Assembly: GCA_016929295.1 (NCBI GenBank)
Contig: JAFGJB010000277.1
Span: 1-35,028, forward strand
DNA from: Candidatus Zhuqueibacterota bacterium
GTDB lineage: Bacteria > Zhuqueibacterota > Zhuqueibacteria > Residuimicrobiales > Krinioviventaceae
DNA length: 35,028 bases
Direction of reading: 5' to 3'
Made by a program: the position numbers and the translations under genes. Of this stretch, positions 1 to 7,931 are shown one piece after another. The notes beneath the pieces are model-generated. The model searched no databases, was not told where the DNA came from, and was given only the letters and a program-made list of their open reading frames with translations. Every line of letters starts with the position of its first letter. The stretch's first letter is position 1.

Positions 1-657
1 CATGGGATCGAGGATGTGAAAGACAATGACCTCGTGCTTTTTATGGCGAAAATGCTTGAGGCCGGACATGACCTTTTGCGGATTATCCAACAGATCTGAA
101 AATAGAATGATCAAGCCGCGCCGATGAATTCGCTCGGCCATCTGGTGCAGCGTCGCGGCGACATTGGTGCGCTCGTGGCTGGTTGTCTTGTGCAACTCTT
201 TGAGGATCAAGGTGAGATAGCTCTTGACCGAACGCGGCGGCATGAAGGTGCGGATCTTTTCATCGAATGTCACCAGCCCGACGGAATCTCGCTGCTTCAG
301 CATGAGATAGGATAATGCCGCGACCAGATAAGAGGAATATTCGAGTTTGGACAGAGCGTGCGAGGTGTAACCCATCGATGCCGAGGAATCCAGCAGCATG
401 TAGGATTTGAGGTTCGTCTCTTCTTCAAACTGCTTGATAAAATGACGATCCGTCTTTGCATAGACTTTCCAGTCGATGTGCTTGATCTCGTCGCCAGGCA
501 TATACTGGCGATGTTCGGCGAATTCGACGCTAAAGCCGTGATAGGGGCTTTTGTGCAAGCCGGTGATGAATCCCTCCACCACAAGGCGGGCGACCAGATT
601 GAGGTTGGCCAATTTGGAGGCCGTCTGCGGCTGCAGATAGCGCAAATAGTCCTTCAT
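1..657 (-). CDS. DUF58 domain protein (vWA-like), 3' end cut by window edge
   Basis: Partial gene: the first 219 codons are present and the frame is open at base 1. I translated it by eye from an ATG at 657 (MKDYLRYLQPQ...). Residues 47-70 carry the DUF58 signature (EHRQYMPGDE, then KHIDWKVYAKTD). Residues 90-94 read DSSAS, a MIDAS-type DxSxS metal site at the start of a von Willebrand A-like domain. Proteins of this family occur next to MoxR ATPases and are thought to work with them in metal-dependent assembly or chaperone functions at the envelope. Here the MoxR gene lies 14 bp upstream on the same strand, which fits a two-gene start to a longer operon. No strong SD precedes the ATG, so translation may be coupled to moxR. 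The family call is firm; the cellular target is unknown. Confidence 0.9.
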   Translation of the reverse strand, partial: MKDYLRYLQPQTASKLANLNLVARLVVEGFITGLHKSPYHGFSVEFAEHRQYMPGDEIKHIDWKVYAKTDRHFIKQFEEETNLKSYMLLDSSASMGYTSHALSKLEYSSYLVAALSYLMLKQRDSVGLVTFDEKIRTFMPPRSVKSYLTLILKELHKTTSHERTNVAATLHQMAERIHRRGLIILFSDLLDNPQKVMSGLKHFRHKKHEVIVFHILDPM

Positions 658-671
658 TTGTTCTGGCGCTG

Positions 672-1673
672 CTATGCTGTCTCTCCTACCAGTCTGGTGA
701 TGATTTCGCTCGAGCTGACGCCCTCGGCCTCGGCATTAAAGTTGGTGACAAGTCGGTGGCGCAGCACCGGACTGGCGACGGCTTTGATGTCGTCGATGTC
801 CGGAGTTGGGCGACCGTCGAGGATGGCGCGAGTTTTGGCGCCGAGGACAAGATATTGCGACGCGCGCGGTCCGGCGCCCCAGTTGATCCACTCTTTGACA
901 AATTGCGGCGCGTCATCGCTCTTCGGGCGCGTCCGGCGCGCCAGCCGCACCGCAAACTGTATCACATGATCCGCCACCGGCACGCGACGAACGAGCGCCT
1001 GCAAATCGACTATTTGTGCGGCGTTCAGAACGACGTTCGGACTGGCGCTGTAAGCGCTCGTCGTCGAGCGCACAATCTCCTCTTCTTCATCAGGCGCCGG
1101 ATAATCGACCCAGAGATTGAACATGAAGCGGTCCAGCTGCGCTTCCGGCAGCGGATAGGTGCCCTCCTGCTCAATCGGGTTTTGGGTGGCAAGCACAAAA
1201 AACGGTTCGGCCAGGGTGTAGGTAGTGCCCGCTGCGCTCACTTCGTGCTCCTGCATTGCCTGCAGGAGCGCGGATTGGGTCTTGGGCGGCGTCCGGTTGA
1301 TCTCATCCGCCAACACAATATTGGCGAACACCGGACCGCGGACAAATTTGAACGCCTTTTCGCCGGTCGATCTGTTCTCTTGAATGACTTCGGTGCCGGT
1401 GATATCGGACGGCATCAGATCGGGCGTGAACTGGATGCGACTGAATTTCAGCTCGAGCACTCTCGCCACGGTGCTGATGAGCAGCGTTTTCGCCAATCCC
1501 GGCACCCCGACCAGCAGACAGTGTCCGCGGGAGAGCAGTGAGATCAACAGCTCATCGATCACCGTGCGCTGACCGATGATCACTTTGCCTATTTCGCCTA
1601 CGATACTGTCATGCGCCTTTTTGAGCTCCTGCACGATCTCGATGTCGTTGCCGGCGCTTTTCTGAGTGGTCAT
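672..1673 (-). CDS. MoxR family AAA+ ATPase
   Basis: 333 aa, the usual MoxR length. Walker A is GVPGLAKT at residues 56-63, and Walker B is IVLADE at 119-124, followed by NRTPPKTQ. The family-typical stretch LATQNPIEQEG with LPEAQLDRF follows at about 161-182 (sensor and pore-proximal region), with an AAA lid domain after it. The ATG start has a good SD (GGAGG, 4 nt spacing). MoxR ATPases are soluble hexameric chaperone-like ATPases that act on vWA-domain partners, and the DUF58 gene 14 bp downstream is the expected partner. It is the first gene of this minus-strand unit, with about 175 bp shared upstream with the divergent rlmN. Family call very secure; substrate unknown. Confidence 0.95.
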   Translation of the reverse strand: MTTQKSAGNDIEIVQELKKAHDSIVGEIGKVIIGQRTVIDELLISLLSRGHCLLVGVPGLAKTLLISTVARVLELKFSRIQFTPDLMPSDITGTEVIQENRSTGEKAFKFVRGPVFANIVLADEINRTPPKTQSALLQAMQEHEVSAAGTTYTLAEPFFVLATQNPIEQEGTYPLPEAQLDRFMFNLWVDYPAPDEEEEIVRSTTSAYSASPNVVLNAAQIVDLQALVRRVPVADHVIQFAVRLARRTRPKSDDAPQFVKEWINWGAGPRASQYLVLGAKTRAILDGRPTPDIDDIKAVASPVLRHRLVTNFNAEAEGVSSSEIITRLVGETA

Positions 1674-1778
1674 TGAACCTCCATCGTGGAATGTGACGGT
1701 AAAGTAAATATTTCTTGCGCGAAAGTCAATGCTGGGTTATGAGTAGATAATTGCCGAAAATGAGCGTAATTTTTTGTA

Positions 1779-1844
1779 TATTGATACGGTGACCACCCTG
1801 GCGGACTCAAGCCGCAACCAAAACGTGATGGTATCGTATCAATA
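1779..1844. promoter_or_regulatory. Inverted repeat in the rlmN leader
   Basis: A perfect 10-bp inverted repeat lies in the moxR-rlmN divergent gap: TATTGATACG at 1779-1788 and CGTATCAATA at 1835-1844. The second arm ends 4 bp before the rlmN start codon, and no SD-like sequence is visible there. The repeat could be a protein-binding site for one or both divergent genes. It could also be an mRNA stem (46-nt loop) that occludes the rlmN start. The repeat is seen directly; the function is inferred. Confidence 0.35.
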
Positions 1845-1848
1845 ACGT

Positions 1849-2880
1849 ATGAAAAAGAGACTCATCGGTTTAACAATAGCGGAATGCGAGCTTTATGCCG
1901 AAGAAATCGGCGAAAAAAAGTATCGCGGCCGCCAACTGTACAAGTGGATTTATGCCAAAAAAGCGGCTTCATTTGCCGCCATGACCGATCTTGCCGCGAC
2001 TGTGCGCGACAAACTGAACGAGACCGCCGAGCTCGGCCATCTTCAGGTCGCTGAGATCGATGGGCGCTCTGCATCGGGCTCTGTCAAGTACCTTTTCCGT
2101 CTGCCTGATGGCCGCCACATCGAGAGCGTCTACATTCCCGACGACAGCCGAAAAACTCTCTGCATCTCCTCGCAGGTCGGTTGTGCGCTGAATTGTCAAT
2201 TTTGCGCCACAGCCCGACTCGGTCTGCAGCGGCATCTGTCCGTCGGCGAGATCGTCGGTCAGGTTTTGACGATCATGCAGCTGGGCGAGGAGATCAGCAA
2301 CATCGTCTTTATGGGCATGGGCGAACCGTTCGCCAACTATGAGAACGTCATCCGCGCCGCACAGTTGCTGAGCGACGATAACGGCATGGCCATCGGCGCG
2401 CGCCGCATTGTCATATCAACGTGCGGCCTGGTGGATAAAATCATTCGCTATGCCGATGAAGGGCATAAATTCCGCCTGGCGATTTCGCTGAATTCGCCCT
2501 TTCAGGAGCAACGAGTGCAATTGATGCCCGTCAGCCGAAAATGGGATGTGGACACGCTCTGCGAAGCGGTGAAATACTATGCAAAAAAATCTCGCAAAGT
2601 GCCGACGATTGAATATGTCCTTATAGCCGGGGTCAACGACAGCCGCGAACACGCCGCGGCGCTGAAAAAAATTGTCCGCAGCATGCCGTGCAAGGTGAAC
2701 CTGATCCCCTACAATACGACCGGCGCCCTCTTCGCGCGGCCGTCGACGCAGCAGATCGAGACATTTGTCCGATGGCTGTTGCCGCTGAAGGCGGGCTTGT
2801 CGGTGCGCTGGAGCAAGGGCGACGATGCAGCGGCGGCCTGCGGTCAGTTGGCCGGTAAAAAACAGGAGAGGATGGAATGA
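1849..2880 (+). CDS. rlmN: 23S rRNA (adenine-2503-C2)-methyltransferase RlmN
   Basis: 343 aa, normal for RlmN. The radical SAM cluster motif CALNCQFC gives C112, C116 and C119. The S-adenosylmethionine-binding stretch FMGMGEPFANY follows, and the C-terminal SKGDDAAAACGQLAG carries the catalytic methyl-carrying cysteine C331. This GDD...ACGQL ending matches RlmN. The enzyme methylates C2 of A2503 in 23S rRNA and, in several bacteria, A37 of some tRNAs, using two SAM per cycle. The start is ATG at 1849 (MKKRLIGL); no SD is visible and an inverted repeat abuts the start. Its stop overlaps the next gene (ATGA), so the two are probably translationally coupled. Assignment is secure; the resistance enzyme Cfr, a close relative, is less likely given the housekeeping context. 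Confidence 0.95.
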   Translation: MKKRLIGLTIAECELYAEEIGEKKYRGRQLYKWIYAKKAASFAAMTDLAATVRDKLNETAELGHLQVAEIDGRSASGSVKYLFRLPDGRHIESVYIPDDSRKTLCISSQVGCALNCQFCATARLGLQRHLSVGEIVGQVLTIMQLGEEISNIVFMGMGEPFANYENVIRAAQLLSDDNGMAIGARRIVISTCGLVDKIIRYADEGHKFRLAISLNSPFQEQRVQLMPVSRKWDVDTLCEAVKYYAKKSRKVPTIEYVLIAGVNDSREHAAALKKIVRSMPCKVNLIPYNTTGALFARPSTQQIETFVRWLLPLKAGLSVRWSKGDDAAAACGQLAGKKQERME

Positions 2881-3356
2881 TGCAACGGATCATTGGCGTC
2901 ATGGGCGGCGCAACGGTCTCTGATCTCGATTATCAGCTTGCCTACGAACTCGGAGCGCTCGTCGCCGAGCGCGGCTGGATTCTCCTCAATGGCGGTCGCG
3001 ACGCCGGCGTCATGCGCGCGTCGGCCGAGGGCGCCAAAAGTCGGGGCGGGACAACCATCGGCATCTTGCCCACCGCCTCAAAGGCGGACGCCAATCCATT
3101 CATTGACATCGCGATCGTGACAAACCTGGCGGACGCGAGAAATTTGATCAATGTTCTGACGAGTGACGTTGTGGTGGCGTGCCAGGGTTCGGCCGGCACC
3201 CTATCTGAAGTGGCGTTGGCGCTGAAGAATGGCAAGACGGTCTTTTTGCTGCGGCTGGATGTGGGCAGTGCGTTTCAGGAGTATCGGCAAAAGGGTCGGC
3301 TCATCGACGTGAGCACCGCTCAGGAGTGCGTTGACAAAATTGCCGGGCTCGAATAA
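2877..3356 (+). CDS. SLOG/LOG-like nucleotide-binding protein (TIGR00725-type)
   Basis: 159 aa Rossmann-like protein of the SLOG superfamily (TIGR00725, related to LOG and DprA). It opens with IGVMGG near residue 5. It then has LLNGGRDAGVMRASAEGAK at about residues 37-55, the GG..GxM nucleotide-binding loop, and IGILP at 61-65. Near residue 101 it has QGSAGTLSEVALAL, equivalent to the PGGxGTxxE loop of LOG phosphoribohydrolases but starting QGSAG. The core G-T-x-x-E is intact, so binding of a nucleotide or hydrolysis of a nucleoside monophosphate is plausible, but substrate cannot be read from sequence. There are two adjacent ATG starts (2877 and 2880), with AGGAGAGG just upstream inside rlmN. 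The rlmN stop overlaps the start. Confidence 0.82.
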   Translation: MMQRIIGVMGGATVSDLDYQLAYELGALVAERGWILLNGGRDAGVMRASAEGAKSRGGTTIGILPTASKADANPFIDIAIVTNLADARNLINVLTSDVVVACQGSAGTLSEVALALKNGKTVFLLRLDVGSAFQEYRQKGRLIDVSTAQECVDKIAGLE

Positions 3357-3362
3357 AGTGGT

Positions 3363-3917
3363 TCATTGGGAGGCAAATTGGCGCTCCAGTTGTTGAATTT
3401 TATTCTTCAAATCGGCGACTGAGCTTTGCAGTGCGCGCAAATCTTCTCGCATTGCTCGGTCATCGCGCTCCAATTCACCGCGGGCTTGCGCAAAATTTTT
3501 ACTCAGGAGCTCGTTTGCATTTTCGATCAGATTCATCTGCTGCTCGAGTCGCTGCAATTGCTGCACGTAAAGTCGCTCCCGATCTCTGTTTTCTTTTTGG
3601 ATGCTCGTCAATTCTTTCAGGTAACCGCTCGAATCGGCCACGATCAAATAGTGTATCTTTTCCTGCACTGCCTTCAACTGCTCTTGTCCTTCCGCCAGGC
3701 GCTGATCGAGTTGTGCGACCTCCTGCCGATGCGCGAGAAGCTCTTTGCCAATCTTTTCCTGCTGTTTTTGCAGCGGTCGCCGGATGAGAGAATGCGATAG
3801 CAGCAGCGCGCCGCCCAATCCAACGACCAAACCAATGGCCACGGCGGCGGAAATCAGCGCCCCGCGAGGATTGCCCTTGACCGGGTTCGTCATTCTGTTT
3901 TCAGACGATCGATTCAT
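3363..3917 (-). CDS. Single-pass membrane protein with periplasmic-type coiled coil, function unknown
   Basis: 184 aa from the ATG at 3917, chosen because AAAGGAG lies 6 nt upstream. A longer frame starting at 3977 has no such site. A short basic N-terminus (MNRSSENRMTNPVKG) is followed by one hydrophobic segment at about residues 19-46 (GALISAAVAIGLVVGLGG, then ALLLSH). From there to the C-terminus the sequence is almost entirely heptad-like: Gln-, Glu- and Leu-rich (LQKQQEKIGKELLAHRQEV and so on). This predicts a membrane-anchored coiled coil. I do not recognise a family; a structural or scaffold role is possible. It is convergent with the SLOG gene, with only 6 bp between their stops. Confidence 0.7.
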   Translation of the reverse strand: MNRSSENRMTNPVKGNPRGALISAAVAIGLVVGLGGALLLSHSLIRRPLQKQQEKIGKELLAHRQEVAQLDQRLAEGQEQLKAVQEKIHYLIVADSSGYLKELTSIQKENRDRERLYVQQLQRLEQQMNLIENANELLSKNFAQARGELERDDRAMREDLRALQSSVADLKNKIQQLERQFASQ

Positions 3918-4551
3918 TACCAACTCCTTTTTGAATCGCTTTCGGCAAAGCTTATCAAAATATATGGAAAGAAGCAACCGTTTTTTATCCGGATGCGCGG
4001 CGCTAGGTGTTTATTTAACAAAATTTCAAATCATATAAAAAAGAAAATCGCAGAGACTTTGCCTCAACCTTTGGCCGCAACCAAAAAATGTAACAATTAC
4101 GAAAAGCTAAACGCAAAGCCGCAAAGATTCGCCAAGTTTTTAAAAAACATTAGACTCTTTTTCGTTGACATTTTTACCTGATTACAGGACATCGTAACTT
4201 TATTATTAATATATAATAATCAAATCAGATGGAGTAATTTGACGGGTTAGTAATTGTCAGATCGCTTATCATTGTATAAATATTTCTATATTTTTTCTTT
4301 GCGTCTCCTCTGCGGCTTGGCGGCTTTGCGTGATTTTGGACCCATCACGCCAAGTGAACATTGTATTTTTTTCATATTATTCTTAACATAGTATCTCGGC
4401 GGTTTTGGCTTTTTTGCTACGGACAAAGGCCGCGCCAAGTTGATCTTCGTCTTTGCCAGGACTAATGTTTTACAGCGCTAATTGATAATTCCTTGCATTG
4501 CGTCTTGAAACTTGCGATATTACGGCATGACGAGCCAAACAAAAGAGCGCG
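3918..4551. other. AT-rich non-coding gap with a repeat element
   Basis: 634 bp without a convincing gene. It is clearly more AT-rich than the flanking genes, especially 4000-4420. ORFs here are short, lack SD sequences and encode low-complexity Lys/Asn/Phe-rich peptides, so I reject them. The stretch holds the inverted-repeat element at 4111-4331 (described separately) and, in its middle, an AT-only imperfect palindrome: TTATTAT at 4200-4206 and ATAATAA at 4213-4219. Scattered CGCCAAG/CGCAAAG-like words continue on both sides (around 4050, 4350 and 4430). The promoter of the divergent coiled-coil gene and that of the HAD gene should also lie here, but I cannot place them. Confidence 0.6.
4111..4331. 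repeat. Inverted-repeat element built from CGCAAAG-type words
   Basis: The arms are ACGCAAAGCCGC at 4111-4122 and its exact reverse complement GCGGCTTTGCGT at 4320-4331. Beyond the 12-bp perfect match, both arms continue with related words: CGCAAAG, CGCCAAG and CCGCAGAG. The centre is about 200 bp of AT-rich DNA with its own palindrome near 4200-4219. Arrays of CGCAAAG-like heptamers in inverted orientation around an AT-rich core are a common dispersed intergenic repeat in many environmental bacterial genomes. No ORF is inside, so if mobile it would be non-autonomous. Copy number elsewhere cannot be seen from this window. Confidence 0.5.
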
Positions 4552-5211
4552 ATGAGATATAAAAAGGTTATCTGGGACTGGAACGGCACGTTGATTGACG
4601 ATACGTGGCTGTGCGTTGAGATCATCAATGAACTGCTGGTGAAATATGAAAAATCGCCGATCACGCTGGAAATTTATCAAAAAGCCTTTGATTTTCCGGT
4701 CAGGGACTATTATCAGAGAATCGGCTTTGATTTCAACGAGACGCCCTTTGAAATCATCGGCAGCGAGTTCATGGATCGGTACTGGCAACGCTGGCAGGAA
4801 TGCGCCCTGCATGACGGCGCGCGCGAGCTCGTTGAGGAGCTGAAGGCGCAAAATATCTCCCAGCTCATTGTCTCCGCTGCCCAGGTTCGCCTGTTGCACG
4901 CCTGCGTAAACCATTTTCAGATTGCGCCATTTTTTGACGAGCTCCGGGGACTGGATGATCATTATGCAACGGGCAAAGAAGGTCTGGTGCAAGACTATGT
5001 CAGGTCGATCGCCATTGCGCCGAGCGAAATAATATTCATCGGTGATACACTGCATGACTGCGACGTGGCGCGTTCGGCCGACGCGGCGTGCATTCTGGTG
5101 GCTCGCGGCCATCATCCGAGATACAGACTGGAATATTGCGGCGCGCCGGTTTTTGATTCACTCCGGTGTGCTCGCGATTATATTTTTCAGGGCGAGGCTA
5201 TTGTCAGTTGA
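4552..5211 (+). CDS. HAD-superfamily hydrolase (phosphoglycolate-phosphatase-like)
   Basis: 219 aa, typical of subfamily I HAD phosphatases with a helical cap. Motif I is DWNGTLIDD with nucleophile D9; motif II is LIVSAAQ (S109). The motif III lysine is probably K142 in ATGKEG, and motif IV is IFIGDTLHDCDVA (D165, D169). The usual second Asp of motif I (DxD) is Asn here (D9-W-N11). This occurs in a recognisable group of HAD proteins and may affect the general acid step or specificity. A small phosphorylated metabolite is the likely substrate; phosphoglycolate is only a guess by homology. The ATG has a weak SD. The next gene starts 58 bp downstream on the same strand. Confidence 0.82.
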   Translation: MRYKKVIWDWNGTLIDDTWLCVEIINELLVKYEKSPITLEIYQKAFDFPVRDYYQRIGFDFNETPFEIIGSEFMDRYWQRWQECALHDGARELVEELKAQNISQLIVSAAQVRLLHACVNHFQIAPFFDELRGLDDHYATGKEGLVQDYVRSIAIAPSEIIFIGDTLHDCDVARSADAACILVARGHHPRYRLEYCGAPVFDSLRCARDYIFQGEAIVS

Positions 5212-5269
5212 TATGAACCGAGCGAGACGATGCGAAACTGCTCATAATGGAATCAGAGGAGAAGGAATC

Positions 5270-6607
5270 ATGAAGAAAATGATCGCTGCATTGATCAGCG
5301 CCCAGCTGCTGTTCGTCGCCTGCGAAGAACAACTCATGCCGGAGAATGCGCTCGAACGCTATCTCGACAACAAGGACAAATTTTTTGCCTGGGAGGTGTT
5401 GGAGACGTTCGTGAGCGAATCCGCAACAGCCCATAATCTGCTTCTCACCTCGCAACGTTGGCGCGACATCACCTGGAGACATCAGCTCACCGTCATTGTC
5501 CCCGCCGAGGTGAAATACGATGGCGCGCTCGTCTTCGTCACCGGCGGCAGGACCAAAGATGACATGCCAAAGCTCAAAAAACACGATGATGACGCCATAA
5601 AAATGATGACGACCGTCGCTGAAAAGAACAGCGCCATCGTCGCCGTGCTCTATCAGGTTCCAAATCAGCCGCTCTTTGGCGATCTCACTGAGGATGAAAT
5701 CATTTCGCATACACTGCACAACTATCGTCAGGATAAAGATCTGACCTGGCCTCTGTTATTTCCCATGGTGAAAAGCGTCGTGCGCGCCATGGATGCGCTG
5801 CAAGAGTTTGCCAAAAAAGAGCTGCGTGCCGATATCAACAGGTTTGTCGTCTCCGGCGCGTCCAAACGGGGCTGGACAACCTGGCTCACCGGCGCCAGCG
5901 ATGCGCGCGTCGTCGCCATTGCGCCGATGGTGATCGATGTCCTGAACATGCCGGTGCAGATGGACTATCAAATCACCGTGTGGGGTGACTATAGTCCGCA
6001 GATTGAAGATTATGTCAAACTGGAAATCCCGCAGGCGGTCACTACACCTGAAGGACAGGAGCTGGTGACGATGATCGATCCCTATTCCTACCGCGCCAGG
6101 CTCACCATGCCCAAAATGATATTCATCGGCACCAACGATGAGTATTGGCCGGTGGATGCAATCAAACACTATATCGATGATATGCCGGGAGAGAATTACA
6201 TCCACTATACGCCAAATGCCGGCCACGATCTGGCCGACGGTGAGCAGGCGATCGCGACCTTGAGCGCCTTTTTCGCCGAAACGCTGCAACATAAAAAGCA
6301 TCCCGCCTGCTCGTGGAAAATAGCCGAGAGTGATGACGGGATTGACCTGCTGGTCGATGCTGAGGACATGGCGCTGCAAAAGGCCGTGCTCTGGAGCGCC
6401 GAATCGACTCATCGGGATTTCCGACCCGCCGCCTGGCAGTCGCAAGAACTTGGCAATAGCGGGGCGCCCGCGCTCGAGGTTCACGTCGCCTTGCCAGAGA
6501 GCGGATTCAAGGCTTTTTATGTCGATCTTGTCTACATTGATCCAAATGGCGGCGACTATGCGAAAAGCACCAGAATGTTCGTCATGGATGCGAAAAGCGT
6601 GCTGTAG
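5270..6607 (+). CDS. PhoPQ-activated pathogenicity-related protein (PqaA) family, predicted lipoprotein
   Basis: 445 aa from the ATG at 5270, chosen for its strong SD (AGAGGAGAAGGA) and because it begins a lipoprotein signal (MKKMIAALISAQLLFVAC, Cys18 as lipid site). A longer upstream frame would run back into the HAD gene and has no SD. The core matches the PqaA family: FVVSGASKRGWTTWLT at about residues 192-207 with the alpha/beta-hydrolase nucleophile S198, then VVAIAPMVIDVLNM. IFIGTNDEYWPVD and NAGHDLADG later in the protein supply the likely Asp and His of the triad. PqaA proteins are poorly characterised; in Salmonella the founding member is PhoPQ-controlled. Here the product is probably an envelope-anchored hydrolase, substrate unknown. 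The C-terminal ~90 residues look like a small beta domain. Confidence 0.85.
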   Translation: MKKMIAALISAQLLFVACEEQLMPENALERYLDNKDKFFAWEVLETFVSESATAHNLLLTSQRWRDITWRHQLTVIVPAEVKYDGALVFVTGGRTKDDMPKLKKHDDDAIKMMTTVAEKNSAIVAVLYQVPNQPLFGDLTEDEIISHTLHNYRQDKDLTWPLLFPMVKSVVRAMDALQEFAKKELRADINRFVVSGASKRGWTTWLTGASDARVVAIAPMVIDVLNMPVQMDYQITVWGDYSPQIEDYVKLEIPQAVTTPEGQELVTMIDPYSYRARLTMPKMIFIGTNDEYWPVDAIKHYIDDMPGENYIHYTPNAGHDLADGEQAIATLSAFFAETLQHKKHPACSWKIAESDDGIDLLVDAEDMALQKAVLWSAESTHRDFRPAAWQSQELGNSGAPALEVHVALPESGFKAFYVDLVYIDPNGGDYAKSTRMFVMDAKSVL

Positions 6608-6637
6608 TGACAATATTGCTGTTTGATATTCGATCTG

Positions 6638-6656
6638 ATTTTCATTAATTTTCATT
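6638..6656 (+). promoter_or_regulatory. Tandem ATTTTCATT repeat upstream of argG
   Basis: Two copies of ATTTTCATT (6638-6646 and 6648-6656) lie 10 bp apart, one helical turn, and end 21 bp before the argG start. They sit where an operator or promoter element would be expected for an arginine-biosynthesis gene. They are direct rather than palindromic, so they do not match the classical ArgR box half-site arrangement. The repeat is seen; the regulatory role is inferred. Confidence 0.3.
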
Positions 6657-6677
6657 GTATTTTGTCAGGAGCATAAA

Positions 6678-7931
6678 ATGAAAGTGAACAAAGTGGTATT
6701 GGCTTATTCGGGCGGTTTGGATACATCCGTCATCATCCCCTGGCTCAAAGAAAATTATCAGTGCGAGGTCATTGCCATGGCCGCCGATGTTGGTCAGGGG
6801 AAAGAGCTGGAGGGATTGCAAGAGAAGGCCATCGCGACGGGCGCGAGCAAGTGCTATATCGAGGATTTGCGCAAAGCCTTTGTCGAGGAGTATATCTGGC
6901 CGACCTTGAAAGCGCGTGCGATTTACGAGGGTCAGTATCTGTTGGGCACATCGTTCGCTCGTCCTCTCATTGCCAAACGTCAGATCGAGATCGCCGAGGC
7001 AGAGGGCGCCGATGCCGTCGCCCACGGCTGCACCGGCAAGGGAAATGACCAGGTCCGTTTTGAACTGACATACAAGGCCTTCAACCCCAAATTAAAAGTG
7101 ATTGCCCCGTGGCGCGAATGGGATATCCGCTCTCGCGAAGATGCCATTGCCTATGCTGAAAGGAAAAAAATTCCCGTTGCGGTGAGCAGAGAAAAAATCT
7201 ATAGCAATGATCGCAACATATGGCACATTAGTCACGAGGGCGGCGATCTGGAAGATCCGTGGAATGCGCCGAAAGATGAGATGTACGTTCTGACACAGTC
7301 CCCCATGGCGGCGCCGGACGAGCCGGAAATCATCCAGATCGGCTTTGAAAAAGGGACGCCGATTTCCTATAACGGACAACGGATGGACGCCGTATCTCTG
7401 CTCGAGGCGCTCAATAAAGTGGGGGGAAAGCACGCCATCGGCCGCGTCGATATTGTCGAAAACCGACTCGTCGGCATGAAGTCCCGCGGCGTCTACGAGA
7501 CGCCCGGCGGCACTTTGCTCTATACCGCTCACCGGGAAATTGAAAACCTGGTGCTGGACCGGGATACGATGACGATGAAAGATATGCTGTCGCCCAAGTA
7601 CGCCGAACTGGTCTATAATGGCGCCTGGTTCACCCCCTTGCGCGAAGCGCTCGATGCGTTTGTCGAGTCGACGCAGCAGAATGTGACGGGCATGGTGAGA
7701 TTGAAATTATATAAAGGCAATATCATCATCGCCGGACGCAAATCTCCCTATTCTCTGTACCGAGAAGAGCTGGCCACATTCGGCAAGGAAGATGTCTACG
7801 ACCAGGCGGATGCCAAGGGTTTCATCAATCTCTTTGGTCTGCCGCTCAAGGTTCGTTCATTGGTCAAAATCGACTGGGGGAAAAAGACGCATTATGATGA
7901 GCCGGATTACAGCATTTTCAAACGGGATTGA
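6678..7931 (+). CDS. argG: Argininosuccinate synthase
   Basis: 417 aa, full length. The ATP-pyrophosphatase loop [10 protein letters not shown] lies at residues 9-18. [28 protein letters not shown] and APWREWDI follow in the standard order for citrulline and aspartate binding. It condenses citrulline and aspartate with ATP to form argininosuccinate in the cytosol. The ATG has an AGGAG SD 6 nt upstream. It is followed directly by argH, whose ATG shares one base with the argG stop (TGATG), so both steps are made together. Other arginine genes are not in the window. Very secure. Confidence 0.97.
   Translation: MKVNKVVLAYSGGLDTSVIIPWLKENYQCEVIAMAADVGQGKELEGLQEKAIATGASKCYIEDLRKAFVEEYIWPTLKARAIYEGQYLLGTSFARPLIAKRQIEIAEAEGADAVAHGCTGKGNDQVRFELTYKAFNPKLKVIAPWREWDIRSREDAIAYAERKKIPVAVSREKIYSNDRNIWHISHEGGDLEDPWNAPKDEMYVLTQSPMAAPDEPEIIQIGFEKGTPISYNGQRMDAVSLLEALNKVGGKHAIGRVDIVENRLVGMKSRGVYETPGGTLLYTAHREIENLVLDRDTMTMKDMLSPKYAELVYNGAWFTPLREALDAFVESTQQNVTGMVRLKLYKGNIIIAGRKSPYSLYREELATFGKEDVYDQADAKGFINLFGLPLKVRSLVKIDWGKKTHYDEPDYSIFKRD

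Noticed and set aside
3993-4181. 62-codon frame in the AT-rich gap
   Set aside because: Low-complexity Lys/Phe/Asn composition, no SD, and it covers one arm of the inverted repeat.
5042-5269. Upstream extension of the PqaA-like gene to 5042
   Set aside because: It lies inside the HAD coding region, has no SD and would bury a clear lipoprotein signal.
5756-6655. Minus-strand frame of 299 codons opposite the PqaA-like gene
   Set aside because: Shadow frame; the plus strand has the lipoprotein signal, SD and hydrolase motifs.
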